64,000 nucleotides of DNA, taken from positions 1,092,632 through 1,156,631 of the forward strand of contig CAWKHA010000001.1 in assembly GCA_963849365.1 (NCBI GenBank), given 5' to 3'. The position numbers were made by a program, and so were the translations under genes. Positions 8,486-18,032 of this stretch are shown here, piece after piece (the stretch's first letter is position 1; every line of letters begins with the position of its first letter). The DNA comes from CAVQCJ01 sp963849365 (GTDB taxonomy: Bacteria > Actinomycetota > Actinomycetes > Prado026). Below the pieces are notes generated by a model. The model searched no databases. It had not been told where the DNA came from and saw only the letters and a program-made list of their open reading frames with translations.

Positions 8486-9785
8486 TTACCACGGCCAGTG
8501 TCGGCCGTCTGGTGGGACTCCGGAAGTCGTCGGCGAGCCGGGCCGGCGCTCCCAGACCACCTTCCCGTCCGGTCCCAGGCGGATCGTCCAGCCGTCTTCG
8601 TGCGCCACGTCGTGGTGCGCGTCGCAGACCAGGGCCATGTCCTTGACATCGGTTGCGCCGCCCAGCGCCCACGGCACCAGATGGTGGGCCTCGCACCATT
8701 CCGGCGGCCGGTCGCACCCCGGCGCGGTGCAGCCGCCGTCGCGCAGGGCGAGGGCCCGCCGCTGTGCGGGGCTCGCCGTGCGCGCCGCCCGGCCCAGGTC
8801 GAGCACCTCGCTCGAACCGCCCAGCACCGCGGGGATGATCCCGGCGTCGCAGGCGATCCGCCGCGCCGCGCCCGCCGAGAGCGGCTCGCGGACTGCGGCG
8901 CCGGCGATCTGCGCACAGCCGTCGAGCTGGGCACGCAGCTGCTCGAGCGTCATCGTGACCACCACCTGCGGGCGGTGCCCGCCGGTGACCGGCAGCCGGC
9001 CACCCGCCAGTGCCCGCCGGGCCAGCTCGACCAGGGCATCGCCGCGCCGCCGCGCCGCCCAACGCTGGTCCTGCCCGTCCGTGCCGCTCGGCGCCGGCGC
9101 GGCCAGCGGGTCGAGCGCCGCGTCGACGATCGCCGCGCCCCTCCCGGTCCAGCGTGCCGAGCAGCGCGACCGTGCCGTCGCCGGCGTCGACGAGGGTGAG
9201 CTCGCGCCGCTCCCGCGCGGCCCGCTCCTGCCGCGAAAGCCGGTTCGATCCGTCGGGGTGCAGCCGGGTGACCACCCGGACCGCCTCCCTGGCCAGCTCG
9301 CCCGGATCCATGCCGGTCGGGGCGTCGAGGAGCGCCGCCTCACCGGCCGGGCGGACGGACGCTGGGAGCTCGGCCGTCGCCTTGGTGATCACGGTGGCGT
9401 GGTCGGCGCTGATCGATCCGTCGGCCAGGGCACCGGCCGTCGCACTGTGCGTTTCGAGCCTGCGCGCCAGAGCGACGTCGCGCTGGGCCGCACCCGGACG
9501 CTGGCCCTGCCTCTTCAGCCACGCCGCCGTCGTGAGTGCTCCGGTCGAGCGCGCGGCCTCGACCTGGTCGACCCGGGCCAGGGCCCGAAGCCGCAACGCA
9601 TCGACGCGTCGCGCCAGCACACCCAGCCGCGACGCGACCGTCAACGCGTCGCGACCGCCCAGCTCCCCCAGACGCATCAGAGCGGCTCTCGAGACCAGCG
9701 ACTCCATCGCATCGAGATCGGCCAGCAAGCCGGAGGCGCCCACCTGACCGGTGAGCGCCTCGACGACGGGAGCGGTGCTGGACAT
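8486..9785 (-). pseudogene. DUF222 / HNH endonuclease domain protein, frameshifted
   Basis: The N-terminal half (MSSTAPVVEAL to about TLDREG) is the DUF222 domain. The C-terminal half continues in another frame from AAIVDAALDPLAAP through GCTAPGCDRPPEWCEAHH to the HNH motif (HLVPWALGG, LVCDAHHDVAHEDGW). Removing one base near 9137 (a G beside a run of four Cs) joins the two perfectly, so a single-base insertion breaks an otherwise complete protein of about 430 aa. DUF222/HNH proteins are abundant in actinobacterial genomes, often in many copies. It may be a real pseudogene or one sequencing error beside a homopolymer. Confidence 0.85.
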
Positions 9786-9899
9786 GACATGGAATCTACG
9801 AGCCGCCTCCGACAGAAACCGGCCGAAAACCCTTGTCACACACCAGTTCTGCACACCATCTTCGGCGGGACACTACGCGAGTTCGCAAGCCGGCAGCCG

Positions 9900-10619
9900 T
9901 CAGGTGAGGAAGCCGCGCAACAGCGCCGAGGTGCCGTCGCAGTGCGCCTCCATCGCCTTGCGCGCGTGCATCGCGTCACCGGCCAGGATCGCCTCCACCA
10001 CCTCCGCGTGCTGCGCGTCAGAGTGGGCGATGTTGCGCCGCAGCACCGGGATCGCGGCCAGCAGCTCGCCCACCCGCAGCTGGACCTCCACGACCGCGGC
10101 CAGCAGCAGGTCGGACCCGGCCAGCCCGGCGATCATCAGGTGCAGGCGGGAGTCGGCCCCACGACGGGCCCGGTCGTCCGGCGCCGTGGAGCACGCCTCC
10201 AGCGCGGCCTGCAGCGCGGTGCGGTCCGCCGCCGACAGCATTCGGGACGCCGCCAGCGCCGCGGCGCCGGGCTCCACCACCCGACGGAAGTCCAGCGCGT
10301 CGTGCAGCCGGGCCCCCATCGAGCGCGCGATCTCGGCTGCGTCGCGCTGCCCGGCCGAGCCGGTGTACGTGACGAACGTGCCCCCGCCGCGCCCGCGCCT
10401 GGTCTCGACGTAGCCGGCCTGGCGCAGGGCCTCCAGCGCCTCGCGCAGGGTGGTTCGGCCGACCTGCAGCGCCTGGGCCAGGTCGCGCTCGGGTGGCAGG
10501 CGCTCGCCGTGGCCGATGACGCCCAGCTTGATCGTCCGCACGAGCCGCTCGACGGCAGTCTCGAACGCGTTGCCGTCCCGGACCGGGCGCAGCAACGACG
10601 ACGGGACGCCCACGCTCAC
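9900..10619 (-). CDS. GntR/FadR-family transcriptional regulator
   Basis: A 239-residue regulator. The N-terminal winged helix-turn-helix contains GERLPPERDLAQALQVGRTTLREAL, followed by a wing (RGRGGGTFV). A FadR-type all-helical effector domain (FCD) with metal-ligand-like His/Asp residues follows (ADSRLHLMIAG, NIAHSDAQHAEVVEAI). GTG 10619 fits the domain start; no strong Shine-Dalgarno is visible. It lies 95 nt downstream of the FAD-dependent oxidase gene on the same strand and probably regulates the amine/methyl-amine catabolic genes around it in response to a small organic acid. Confidence 0.9.
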   Translation of the reverse strand: MSVGVPSSLLRPVRDGNAFETAVERLVRTIKLGVIGHGERLPPERDLAQALQVGRTTLREALEALRQAGYVETRRGRGGGTFVTYTGSAGQRDAAEIARSMGARLHDALDFRRVVEPGAAALAASRMLSAADRTALQAALEACSTAPDDRARRGADSRLHLMIAGLAGSDLLLAAVVEVQLRVGELLAAIPVLRRNIAHSDAQHAEVVEAILAGDAMHARKAMEAHCDGTSALLRGFLT

Positions 10620-10714
10620 CACGGGCCCATGATCCCCCGTACCCCCGCCACCCGCTCGCGGACCCGGCAAGTCCGCCCCGGGTGGCTCAACGCGGACGAC
10701 CGCTCGACTGTGCG

Positions 10715-13216
10715 TCAGGCCCGGATCCGCTCGCCCTTGGGGTCGAACAACGGCTCCGCCTCGACCGTCGCGGGCACCCAGTCGCCGAAGACCAGCACCT
10801 GCGCGGGCGTGCCGGGCTCCGCGGCCGACGCCGGGAGGTAAGCGAAGGCGATCGACCGCCCGACCCAGTAGCCCACCGCACCGCTGGTGACCCGCCCGAC
10901 CGTCCGGCCGCCGACCCGGACCGGCTCGTTGCCGAGCACCTGGCGGCGCGGGTCCTCCAGGGTCAGGCAGGCCAGCCGCCGAGCCGGTGACGGGCCCGCC
11001 GCCTCGAGCGCCGCGCGCCCGACGAAGTCCGCCTTGTCCAGCCGCACGCAGAAGCCCAGCCCGCCCTCGTACGGCGTCTCGTCGGGGGTGACGTCCGAGC
11101 CCCAGTAGCGGTAGCCCTTCTCCGCACGCAGCGAGTCGATCGCCTTGTACCCGCAGCGCAGCATGCCGTGCGGGGCTCCCGCCTCGACCAGCTCGCTCCA
11201 CAGCCGCGCGCCGTACTCCGTGGGTGCGTACAGCTCCCAGCCCAGCTCGCCGACGAACGTGACCCGGGACATCCGGACCGGCGCGGAACCCACCGTCGTC
11301 TCGCGCATCGTCAGGTACGGGAACGACGACGACTCCAGCGGCTGTGGCGTGAGCGGCCGCAGGATGTCGCGCGCCGCCGGGCCCCACAGGCCGAAGCAGG
11401 TCCAGGCGCTAGTGACGTCACGCAGCTGCACCGAGCCGTCGCGCGGTGCGTGCCGCCGCAGCCAGGCCAGGTCGTGCCCGGCGAACGCCGTGCCGGTGAC
11501 GATCTGGAACGTCTGCCCGTCGACCTGCGTGACGGTGACGTCGCACTCGATGCCACCGCGGGCGTTGAGCATCTGGGTGTACACGACCCGGCCCACGCCG
11601 CGTGCGACCACGTTGTCGCACAGCCGCTCCAGCAGCGCCGCCGCCCCCGGTCCGGACACTTCGAGCTTGCCGAACGACGTCTCGTCGAACAGGCCCGCGC
11701 GCTCGCGGGTGGCGCGGTGCTCGGCCTCGATCGCGGGCGACCACAGCTTGCCCGCCCAGCCCAGCGGCCGCATCGCGTCGTCCCCGGCCTCGGCGTTCGA
11801 CCAGTAGTAGCTGACCCGCTCCCAGCCGCTCTTCTCGCCGAACTCGGCCTCGGCGTCGCGGTGCGCCGGGTAGGCCGGCGACATCCGCAGCGGGCGGCCG
11901 GACATCCGCTCGTGCCCGGGGTACTTGATGTCGTAGTACGTCTCGTAGTTCTCGGTGACCCGCGCCAGCGTGTACGCGGGCGAGCGGTACTGCCGCCCGA
12001 ACCGGCGCACGTCCATCTCCCACAGGTCCATCCCGGGATCGCCGTCCAGCAGCCAGTCGGCCATCACCCGGCCGACGGCGCCGGCGCCGGCGATGCCGTG
12101 CGCGCAGAACCCGGCTGCCACCCAGAACCCCTCGACGTCGGTGGGCCCGAGGCAGAACTCGTTGTCCGGCGTGAACCCCTCCGGCCCGTTGATGACCTTG
12201 CGGATCTCGACGTCGGCCATGGCGGGCACGCGCAGCACGGAGTTGGCGTAGATCTCCTCCAGCCGCCCCCACTCCTCGGGCAGCAACCGCCCGTTGAAGT
12301 CCGCGGGCACGGCGTCCAGCCCGTCCGGCCCCAGCGAGAAGGGCCGCGACTGCCGCTCGTAGCCGCCCATCACCAGCCCGGCTCCGTCCTCGCGGTAGTA
12401 CACGAGCAGATCCGGGTCGCGCAGCGTCGGCAGCCGCCGGTCGCCGGGCCCGACCGACCGGAACGGCTTGGTCACGACGTACTGGTGGCTCATCGGGATG
12501 ATCGGCACGCGCACGCCGACCGTCCGGGCGACCTGCGCGGCGTACATGCCCGCGGCGTCGACGACGAGCTGGCACTCGATGTCGCCGCGGTCGGTGCGCA
12601 CGCCGGTCACCGCGCCGTCGCGAGTCAGCACCTCCAGCACCCGGGTGCGCTCGCAGATCCGCACACCGGCGGCACGGGCTCCACGGGCCAGCGCGTACGT
12701 GAGCTGGGACGGGTCCAGGTAGCCGTCGCTCGGCAGGAATGTCGCGCCGAGGACCCGCTCGGTCGACATCAGCGGGAACAGCTCGCGGGCCTCGTCCGCC
12801 GACAGCCGGTGCAGCTCCAGGCCGAAGGTCTCGGCCCAGCCGACCTGGCGCTCGAGCTCCTCCATGCGCTGAGGCGTCGAGGCCAGCCGCAGACCCCCGC
12901 ACTCGACCCAGCCCGGGTCGCTCTCCGGCGTCGCTGCGAGCTCGCGGTACAGCTGGGCGCTGTACATCATCATCCGGGTCAGGGTGACCGACCCGCGCAG
13001 CTGCCCGACCAGACCGGCTGAGTGGAACGTCGAGCCACTGGTCAGCTCGGACCGCTCTACCAGCACGACGTCGGTCTCCCCGCGCCTGGCCAGGTGGTGC
13101 ACGATGCTCGACCCGCCCACGCCGCCGCCGATGACCACGACCCGGGCCCGGGACGGCAGCCCCGTCGTGTCGGCGGCGGTGGTCGCCGCCGGCGCCGCTG
13201 CGCCCGCCTCGGTCAT
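10715..13216 (-). CDS. FAD-dependent oxidoreductase/aminomethyltransferase (dimethylglycine or sarcosine oxidase-like)
   Basis: An 833-residue protein. The N-terminal DAO domain has a dinucleotide motif (VVVIGGGVGGSSIVHHL, about residues 26-42) and a STFHSAGLVG segment near the flavin site. A linker domain follows (about 400-450), then a folate-binding GcvT-type domain (from about 490; ATRERAGLFDETSFGK) and a GcvT C-terminal barrel. This matches dimethylglycine oxidase in order and length. Such enzymes oxidatively demethylate a glycine derivative and pass the methylene to tetrahydrofolate. ATG 13216 overlaps the end of the upstream kinase-like gene by 4 nt, implying translational coupling. 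Confidence 0.9.
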   Translation of the reverse strand: MTEAGAAAPAATTAADTTGLPSRARVVVIGGGVGGSSIVHHLARRGETDVVLVERSELTSGSTFHSAGLVGQLRGSVTLTRMMMYSAQLYRELAATPESDPGWVECGGLRLASTPQRMEELERQVGWAETFGLELHRLSADEARELFPLMSTERVLGATFLPSDGYLDPSQLTYALARGARAAGVRICERTRVLEVLTRDGAVTGVRTDRGDIECQLVVDAAGMYAAQVARTVGVRVPIIPMSHQYVVTKPFRSVGPGDRRLPTLRDPDLLVYYREDGAGLVMGGYERQSRPFSLGPDGLDAVPADFNGRLLPEEWGRLEEIYANSVLRVPAMADVEIRKVINGPEGFTPDNEFCLGPTDVEGFWVAAGFCAHGIAGAGAVGRVMADWLLDGDPGMDLWEMDVRRFGRQYRSPAYTLARVTENYETYYDIKYPGHERMSGRPLRMSPAYPAHRDAEAEFGEKSGWERVSYYWSNAEAGDDAMRPLGWAGKLWSPAIEAEHRATRERAGLFDETSFGKLEVSGPGAAALLERLCDNVVARGVGRVVYTQMLNARGGIECDVTVTQVDGQTFQIVTGTAFAGHDLAWLRRHAPRDGSVQLRDVTSAWTCFGLWGPAARDILRPLTPQPLESSSFPYLTMRETTVGSAPVRMSRVTFVGELGWELYAPTEYGARLWSELVEAGAPHGMLRCGYKAIDSLRAEKGYRYWGSDVTPDETPYEGGLGFCVRLDKADFVGRAALEAAGPSPARRLACLTLEDPRRQVLGNEPVRVGGRTVGRVTSGAVGYWVGRSIAFAYLPASAAEPGTPAQVLVFGDWVPATVEAEPLFDPKGERIRA

Positions 13217-14151
13217 GCCAGCCCGTCCCTGATCTCGTCGTACTGCGGACCGAGCAGCTCGGCGCGCGCGGAGTCGTACTTCTCCATCCCCCACGACCAG
13301 AAGTCGAAGTCGATCGGCGAGACGCCGTCCTGGATCGAGGCCCAAAGCGTCCAGCCGTAGCGCGCCAGCAGCGACCAGGCCCGCGCGCGGGCGAGCTTGC
13401 CGGGGTCGGCGTACCCCCAGTACGCAGCCACGAGCACGGCGGTGGTCGGCACGTCCAGACCGGACTCGCTGGCGATGTTGCCCAGCTCGAAGCTCGGCTC
13501 GTTCATGCCCGAGTACTCGTAGTCGATGAGCCAGATCTTGTCGCCGTCGTCGATGAAGTTGGCGGCGAGCAGGTCGTTGTTGCACGGCACCAGCGCTTCG
13601 TCGCCGGGACGCATCGCGTCCTCCAGCGCCTCCACGCGCGAGGCCAGGTGGTGGTAGTCCGCCGGCAGCCGGAAACCGTGCTCGGTCACGATGTCGAGGT
13701 AGCGCCGGCGGATCGACCGCATGTCGAACGAGCCGGTGAACTCGGGCCCGGCGTGCAACATGCGCACCGCCTGCGCCACCCGCACGACGGTCGCCGGGTC
13801 GCGCAGGTCGGCCGACGTGAGCGTCCGCCCCGCGATGAAGCCGACGACGAGGACGTTCTCCTCGGGCAACGCCTCGACGACGGGCGCGCCCACGCCGGCC
13901 TCGGACGCGTGCCAGGTGTTGAGCCGCTCGTTGACGCGGTCGATGGCCAGCAGCCCGGACTCGTTCGCGGAGACCCGCACGACGAAGTCGCCGGGGCGGC
14001 CGCCGTCGGTGAGGGTCACGCGGAAGTTGCGGTTCGTCAGACCGCCGCCCAGCTCGCTGACGGTGTACGCGCGGCCGGCCAGGCAGCGCAGCCGGTCCAG
14101 CAGGGCCTGGACGTCGGGAGCCACGACGTCGGGGCCCGGTCCGCTGACCAT
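13213..14151 (-). CDS. Choline/ethanolamine kinase-like phosphotransferase
   Basis: A 312-residue protein kinase-fold (APH/choline kinase) enzyme. It shows a glycine-rich N-lobe (ELGGGLTNRNFRV), a Lys/Arg-type strand (FVVRVSANE), the catalytic loop PCNNDLLAANF and the metal-binding IDYEYSGMNEPSFELGN. In choline kinases the catalytic loop is normally HNDL; here the first His is Asn. It overlaps the oxidase gene by 4 nt. This linkage, plus the glutamylamine ligase nearby, suggests choline or ethanolamine as the substrate of the cluster. Activity on that substrate is inferred. Confidence 0.85.
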   Translation of the reverse strand: MVSGPGPDVVAPDVQALLDRLRCLAGRAYTVSELGGGLTNRNFRVTLTDGGRPGDFVVRVSANESGLLAIDRVNERLNTWHASEAGVGAPVVEALPEENVLVVGFIAGRTLTSADLRDPATVVRVAQAVRMLHAGPEFTGSFDMRSIRRRYLDIVTEHGFRLPADYHHLASRVEALEDAMRPGDEALVPCNNDLLAANFIDDGDKIWLIDYEYSGMNEPSFELGNIASESGLDVPTTAVLVAAYWGYADPGKLARARAWSLLARYGWTLWASIQDGVSPIDFDFWSWGMEKYDSARAELLGPQYDEIRDGLA

Positions 14152-14161
14152 GGGGCGGAGC

Positions 14162-15079
14162 CTAGGGGCCGAGGTGGCGCCGCACGAACCGCTCGACGAG
14201 TTCCGGGTGCTCGAGCTGGGCGACGTGCCCGGTCTGCGGCAGCACGACGACGGTGGCGTTGGGGAACGCCGCCTTGGCCTTGGGTGCCACCTGGTACGCG
14301 ACCAGCCGGTCCTTGCGCCCGTACATCACCAGCGTGGGTGCGGTGACCCTGGCGGCCAGCCGCCACAGACTGCTGCCGCCGGTGCGCAGGAACTCCTGCA
14401 GCAGCCCGCGGGCCGAGGAGGCCAGGGCCACGGTGGCGTGCGGCAGCTCGGATCGGCGGGTCACCTCGGCCACGGCGAGCGCGCGCTGCTCGGGGGTGAC
14501 CACGGACGGGTCGGCGTACAGCAGCTGCAGCAGTCCTTCGACGCGCTGCTCCGGCGTCAGCGCGGCCAGCCGGCGCGACAGCCTCGGCCCGACGCCGGGC
14601 GCCGCGAGCAGCGCGACCTCGGTCCGGTACCGGCCCGGGCGCAGGTCCGGCAGTGCGGGCGAGATGAGGGTGAGCGTTCGCACCAGCTCCGGGCGGTACG
14701 CAGCGATGCAGGTGGCGACCGCCCCGCCCAGGGAGTTCCCGAACAGATGCACCGGACCGCGGCCGTCGACCTCGATCAGGCGGGCGACCGCGCGGGCGTG
14801 CGCGCCCAGGGAGTAGTCGCCGTCGGGCGGCGGCGCGGAGACGCCGAAGCCGGGAAGGTCGACGGCACGGCTGTCGAGCCGGTCGGCGAGCAAGGCCATC
14901 AGGTCGGTCCAGTTCAGCGCTGAACCGCCGAGCCCGTGCACCATCTGAGCCGGTTGGTTGCCTGCGCGGGGCGGGGTGGAGCGGACGGACAGCTCCAGCG
15001 GCGGCCGGCCGGTGACGTCGACCCGGACGGTCTCGGCGGGCCAGGGATCAGCGGGGAGTGTCGGTCGCTCGGTGCTCAC
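14162..15079 (-). CDS. Alpha/beta hydrolase
   Basis: A 305-residue alpha/beta hydrolase. It has the oxyanion HGLGG motif, the nucleophile elbow GNSLGG (Ser about 115), an acid residue after strand 7 (YGRKDRL) and the catalytic His in QTGHVAQLEHPE. No signal peptide. GTG 15079 overlaps the stop of the upstream gene (GTGA), so the two are translationally coupled. Substrate unknown; the family includes esterases and C-C bond hydrolases. Confidence 0.9.
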   Translation of the reverse strand: MSTERPTLPADPWPAETVRVDVTGRPPLELSVRSTPPRAGNQPAQMVHGLGGSALNWTDLMALLADRLDSRAVDLPGFGVSAPPPDGDYSLGAHARAVARLIEVDGRGPVHLFGNSLGGAVATCIAAYRPELVRTLTLISPALPDLRPGRYRTEVALLAAPGVGPRLSRRLAALTPEQRVEGLLQLLYADPSVVTPEQRALAVAEVTRRSELPHATVALASSARGLLQEFLRTGGSSLWRLAARVTAPTLVMYGRKDRLVAYQVAPKAKAAFPNATVVVLPQTGHVAQLEHPELVERFVRRHLGP

Positions 15080-16062
15080 GCCGAGACAAGGTACGTCTCG
15101 ATGCGCCGGTTCACGGCATCCAGGGTCGCCCGGATGACAGCCTGCCTGGCGTCCTCGCGCACCGCGCTGACCCCGGTGAGCCGCTCGCTGCCGTGCCGGG
15201 TGATCATCGCGACCTCGACCACGACCGCCCGGTCGGTGCCGAGCGTGGTCGTCTCGAGGTGCTCGAGCTCGAACCTGACCTGGCCGTCCAGGGCCTCCTC
15301 GACGGCCCGGAGCGTGGCCTGGGCGACCGAGCGGTGCACGCTGGACGGCGTGCTGGCCGCGCCGGCCGAGCCGGTGTGCTCGTGACCGGACAGCTCCAAC
15401 GTCACCTCGCTGGTGACGCCCTTGCTGGCCGACACCAGCTGCATGCGGTGGATGAGCAGGCGGGTGCCGCGGGCCGGCCCGGTGCGCTGGACCGGGTCCA
15501 GGTCGGCCACGGTGCCCAGGCCGCGCGCCGACCCGACGGCGCCGGTGACCGGCGCGGCCGGGCCGGAGGTGGTCGCGGTGCTGGCGGACGGCTCGACAGG
15601 CTCTTCGGTCTCGGCGGTCGCGGGCGGCTCGGCGGGCGCGCTCGACGGCGGGGCCAGCGGCGGCACGGGACGGAGCACGTGCGGGGTCTCGGCCGGCCTG
15701 ACCACGGCGGGGGCCGGGGCGGGCTTGGGCGCCGGCGGCGGCGCGGTCACGGGCGGGGTGCTCAGCGCCGCGGCGGCGGCTGCGGCTGCGGCGGGGCCGG
15801 ATGCGGCGGCCGGTGCCCGGCGCCGGACCTCCTCGACCACCTGCACCTTGCCGGAGTCGACACCCAGCCCGAACTGCTCGCCGAGCAGCCGGTTCACGGT
15901 CTTCGCGACGATGACCTCGTCGGCGCCGGGCAGCAGCTGCAGGCGCAGCGTCCCGGGACCGCCCTCGGGGTCGGGCAGGATCTCGGCGTCGGCGACCCCC
16001 GACACGGCGCGCAGCGCAGTGACGACGGCGGCGCGGTCGCCGCCCTGCCCCCCCAGGGTCAT
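15076..16062 (-). CDS. Hypothetical protein with Ala/Pro-rich linker (328 aa)
   Basis: ATG 16062 begins MTLGGQGGDRAAVV. The N-terminal about 80 residues look like a small alpha/beta domain (AVSGVADAEILPDPEGG, LRLQLLPGADEVIVAKTVNRLL). A long Ala/Pro-rich disordered linker (about 100-200) follows, then a conserved C-terminal domain of about 120 residues made of beta strands and one helix (RLLIHRMQLVSASKGVTSEV, AVVVEVAMITRHGSERLTG). I do not recognise a named family. It has no signal peptide or membrane segment. It is coupled to the hydrolase by a GTGA overlap. An in-frame upstream ATG at 16113 would add 17 residues. Confidence 0.75.
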   Translation of the reverse strand: MTLGGQGGDRAAVVTALRAVSGVADAEILPDPEGGPGTLRLQLLPGADEVIVAKTVNRLLGEQFGLGVDSGKVQVVEEVRRRAPAAASGPAAAAAAAAALSTPPVTAPPPAPKPAPAPAVVRPAETPHVLRPVPPLAPPSSAPAEPPATAETEEPVEPSASTATTSGPAAPVTGAVGSARGLGTVADLDPVQRTGPARGTRLLIHRMQLVSASKGVTSEVTLELSGHEHTGSAGAASTPSSVHRSVAQATLRAVEEALDGQVRFELEHLETTTLGTDRAVVVEVAMITRHGSERLTGVSAVREDARQAVIRATLDAVNRRIETYLVSA

Positions 16063-16188
16063 GGCGGAAGTGTCCCAAACGCCGGGGGTGGTCGACGAAC
16101 CGCACACGGGCATTCGCCCGTCCGGCCTAGCCGTGGCGGGCGCGTCGTCACGCTGCGGCTCCGGACCGGCACCGGCGTCATCGTCTGC

Positions 16189-16986
16189 TCACCCGGTCGC
16201 CGCATCGGCTCTGGCCTGCTTCGCGGCCTCGACGCTGGCTCGCAGCGCGGTCATGAGGTCGACCACCGTGCCGGTCTCGGCCTCGGCGGCCGCCGGCGCG
16301 ACGACGGCGTGCCCCTCCGCCTTGGCGGCGATAAGGGACTCCAGCGCCGCCCGGTACTCGTCGGTGTACTGCGTCGGGTCGAAGTCGCCGGAGAGCGCCT
16401 CGATCAGGCTCTGCGCCATCTTCACCTCCGCAGGCTTGACGTCCACGTCGGAGTCGAGCACGGAGAACTCCGGTGAGCGGATCTCGTCCGGCCACAGCAT
16501 CGTCTCGAGCACCAGCACGTCGTCGCGGACGCGCAGGCAGGCGAGCGCCTCGCGGGAGCGGAGCGCGACCTTCACGATCGCCACCCGGTCGGACTCGAGC
16601 AGGGCCTGGCGCAGCAGGACGTACGGCTTCACGCCGGTCTTGTCCGGCTCGAGGAAGTACGAGCGGTTGAAGTAGATCGGGTCCACCTCGGACAGCGGGA
16701 CGAACTGCAGCACCTCCACCGTCTTCTGCGTGGACAGCGGCAGGTCGGCGAAATCCTCGTCGGTGAGGACGACCGTCTCGCCGGTGGGCAGCTCGAAGCC
16801 CTTGGCGATCTCGGCGTACGGCACCTCCTCGCCGTCGGCGGCGGCGACCCGCTTGTACTTGATCCGGCTCCCGTCGCTGCGGCGCACCTGGTGGAACGCG
16901 ACGTCGCGCTCCTCGGTGGCGGAGTACAGCCGCACCGGGATCGTGACCAGCCCGAAGGACACCGTGCCCTTCCAGATCGAGCGCAT
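16189..16986 (-). CDS. ku: Ku homodimer protein, non-homologous end joining
   Basis: A 265-residue bacterial Ku. It starts at ATG 16986 with the family-typical MRSIWKGTVSFGLVTIPVRLY and contains the beta-barrel core (FHQVRRSDGSRIKYKRV, GKxYVLLRQAL-like region, DVDVKPAEVKMAQSLIEAL). The C-terminus is short and only mildly basic, unlike Ku proteins with long Lys-rich tails. Ku threads onto broken DNA ends and recruits LigD. It is divergent from the LigD-polymerase gene with only 52 nt between the starts, so both promoters must sit in or overlap that gap. Confidence 0.95.
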   Translation of the reverse strand: MRSIWKGTVSFGLVTIPVRLYSATEERDVAFHQVRRSDGSRIKYKRVAAADGEEVPYAEIAKGFELPTGETVVLTDEDFADLPLSTQKTVEVLQFVPLSEVDPIYFNRSYFLEPDKTGVKPYVLLRQALLESDRVAIVKVALRSREALACLRVRDDVLVLETMLWPDEIRSPEFSVLDSDVDVKPAEVKMAQSLIEALSGDFDPTQYTDEYRAALESLIAAKAEGHAVVAPAAAEAETGTVVDLMTALRASVEAAKQARADAATG

Positions 16987-17038
16987 CCCGCCTCCAGCCG
17001 CCTCGTCCGCCCCGTGGGGAACCAGGATCGCACCATGG

Positions 17039-18022
17039 ATGGGTACGTTCACGCTCATGGCGGAGGAACGGGTCACGGTCGAGGTCGGCGGGCGCCGGCT
17101 CACGCTGTCCAACCTGTCGAAGGTGCTGTACCCGCCGGCCGAGGGCTCGGCCGGTTTCACCAAGGCCGAGGTGGTCGACTACTACACCCGGGTCGCGCCC
17201 GTCCTGCTGCCGCACCTGGCCGGCCGGCCGGCGACGTTCACCCGCTGGCCGGACGGCGTGGCGGGGAAGATGTTCTTCGAGAAGAACGCCCCCGCGCACA
17301 CCCCGGACTGGGTGCGCCGGGTCCGGCTCCCCTCACCCGGGTCGGGGATGAGGCGGGACACCATCGACTACGTCGTCGTGGACGACCTGCCCACCCTGGT
17401 CTGGGCGGCGAACCTGGCGGCGCTGGAGCTGCACGTGCCGCAGTGGCGGGTCGACGCCGCCGGGACGCCGGTCGACGCGGACCTGCTCGTGCTGGACCTG
17501 GACCCCGGGCCACCGGCCACGGTCGTCGAGTGCTGCCGGGTGGCGCTGCTGCTGCGCGAGCGGCTGGCCGCCGACGGGCTCGACTCCTACCCGAAGACGA
17601 GCGGCTCGAAGGGCCTGCAGCTGTACGTTCCGCTGGTGCCGAGCGGGTCGGAGCGCACGAGCGGGTACGCCCGCGGGCTCGCCGAGGAGCTGGAACGGGC
17701 GCACCAAGATCTGGTGGTCAGCCGCATGGCCAAGAACCTGCGCCCTGGCAAGGTCCTGGTCGACTGGTCGCAGAACAACGGGGCAAAGACCACGGTCGCG
17801 CCGTACTCGCTGCGGGCCCGGCCGCTGCCGACCGTGTCCGCACCGGTGACGTGGGCCGAGGTCGAGGCGTGCTCGGCTCCCGAGGACCTCAGGTTCACCG
17901 CCCCGCAGGTGCTGGACCGCGTCGCGGAGCGGGGCGACCTGCTCGCGCCGCTGAACGAGAAACGCGACGGCCCCGCGAGCGGGCGCGGCCGACTCCCGGC
18001 CGGGGGCGTTACCGCTGGGTAG
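17039..18022 (+). CDS. ligD: Stand-alone LigD polymerase/primase domain protein
   Basis: A 327-residue archaeo-eukaryotic primase-type polymerase matching the PolDom of LigD: LSNLSKVLYP, GRPATFTRWPDGVAGKMFFEKNAP, the metal-binding DLDPGP and the KTSGSKGLQLYVPL motif. There is no nuclease or ATP-dependent ligase domain, so it is the split polymerase component seen in many actinomycetes. In NHEJ it fills gaps with ribonucleotides at ends held by Ku. Start is ATG 17039 with an AGGA upstream; ATG 17057 is a second in-frame option with no ribosome-binding site. Confidence 0.93.
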   Translation: MGTFTLMAEERVTVEVGGRRLTLSNLSKVLYPPAEGSAGFTKAEVVDYYTRVAPVLLPHLAGRPATFTRWPDGVAGKMFFEKNAPAHTPDWVRRVRLPSPGSGMRRDTIDYVVVDDLPTLVWAANLAALELHVPQWRVDAAGTPVDADLLVLDLDPGPPATVVECCRVALLLRERLAADGLDSYPKTSGSKGLQLYVPLVPSGSERTSGYARGLAEELERAHQDLVVSRMAKNLRPGKVLVDWSQNNGAKTTVAPYSLRARPLPTVSAPVTWAEVEACSAPEDLRFTAPQVLDRVAERGDLLAPLNEKRDGPASGRGRLPAGGVTAG

Positions 18023-18032
18023 GATTCCCGCC

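Noticed and set aside
5039..8646. Long plus-strand open frames across the ALDH and glutamine-synthetase genes
   Set aside because: They are antisense shadows of minus-strand genes with clear catalytic motifs; the translations show no family.
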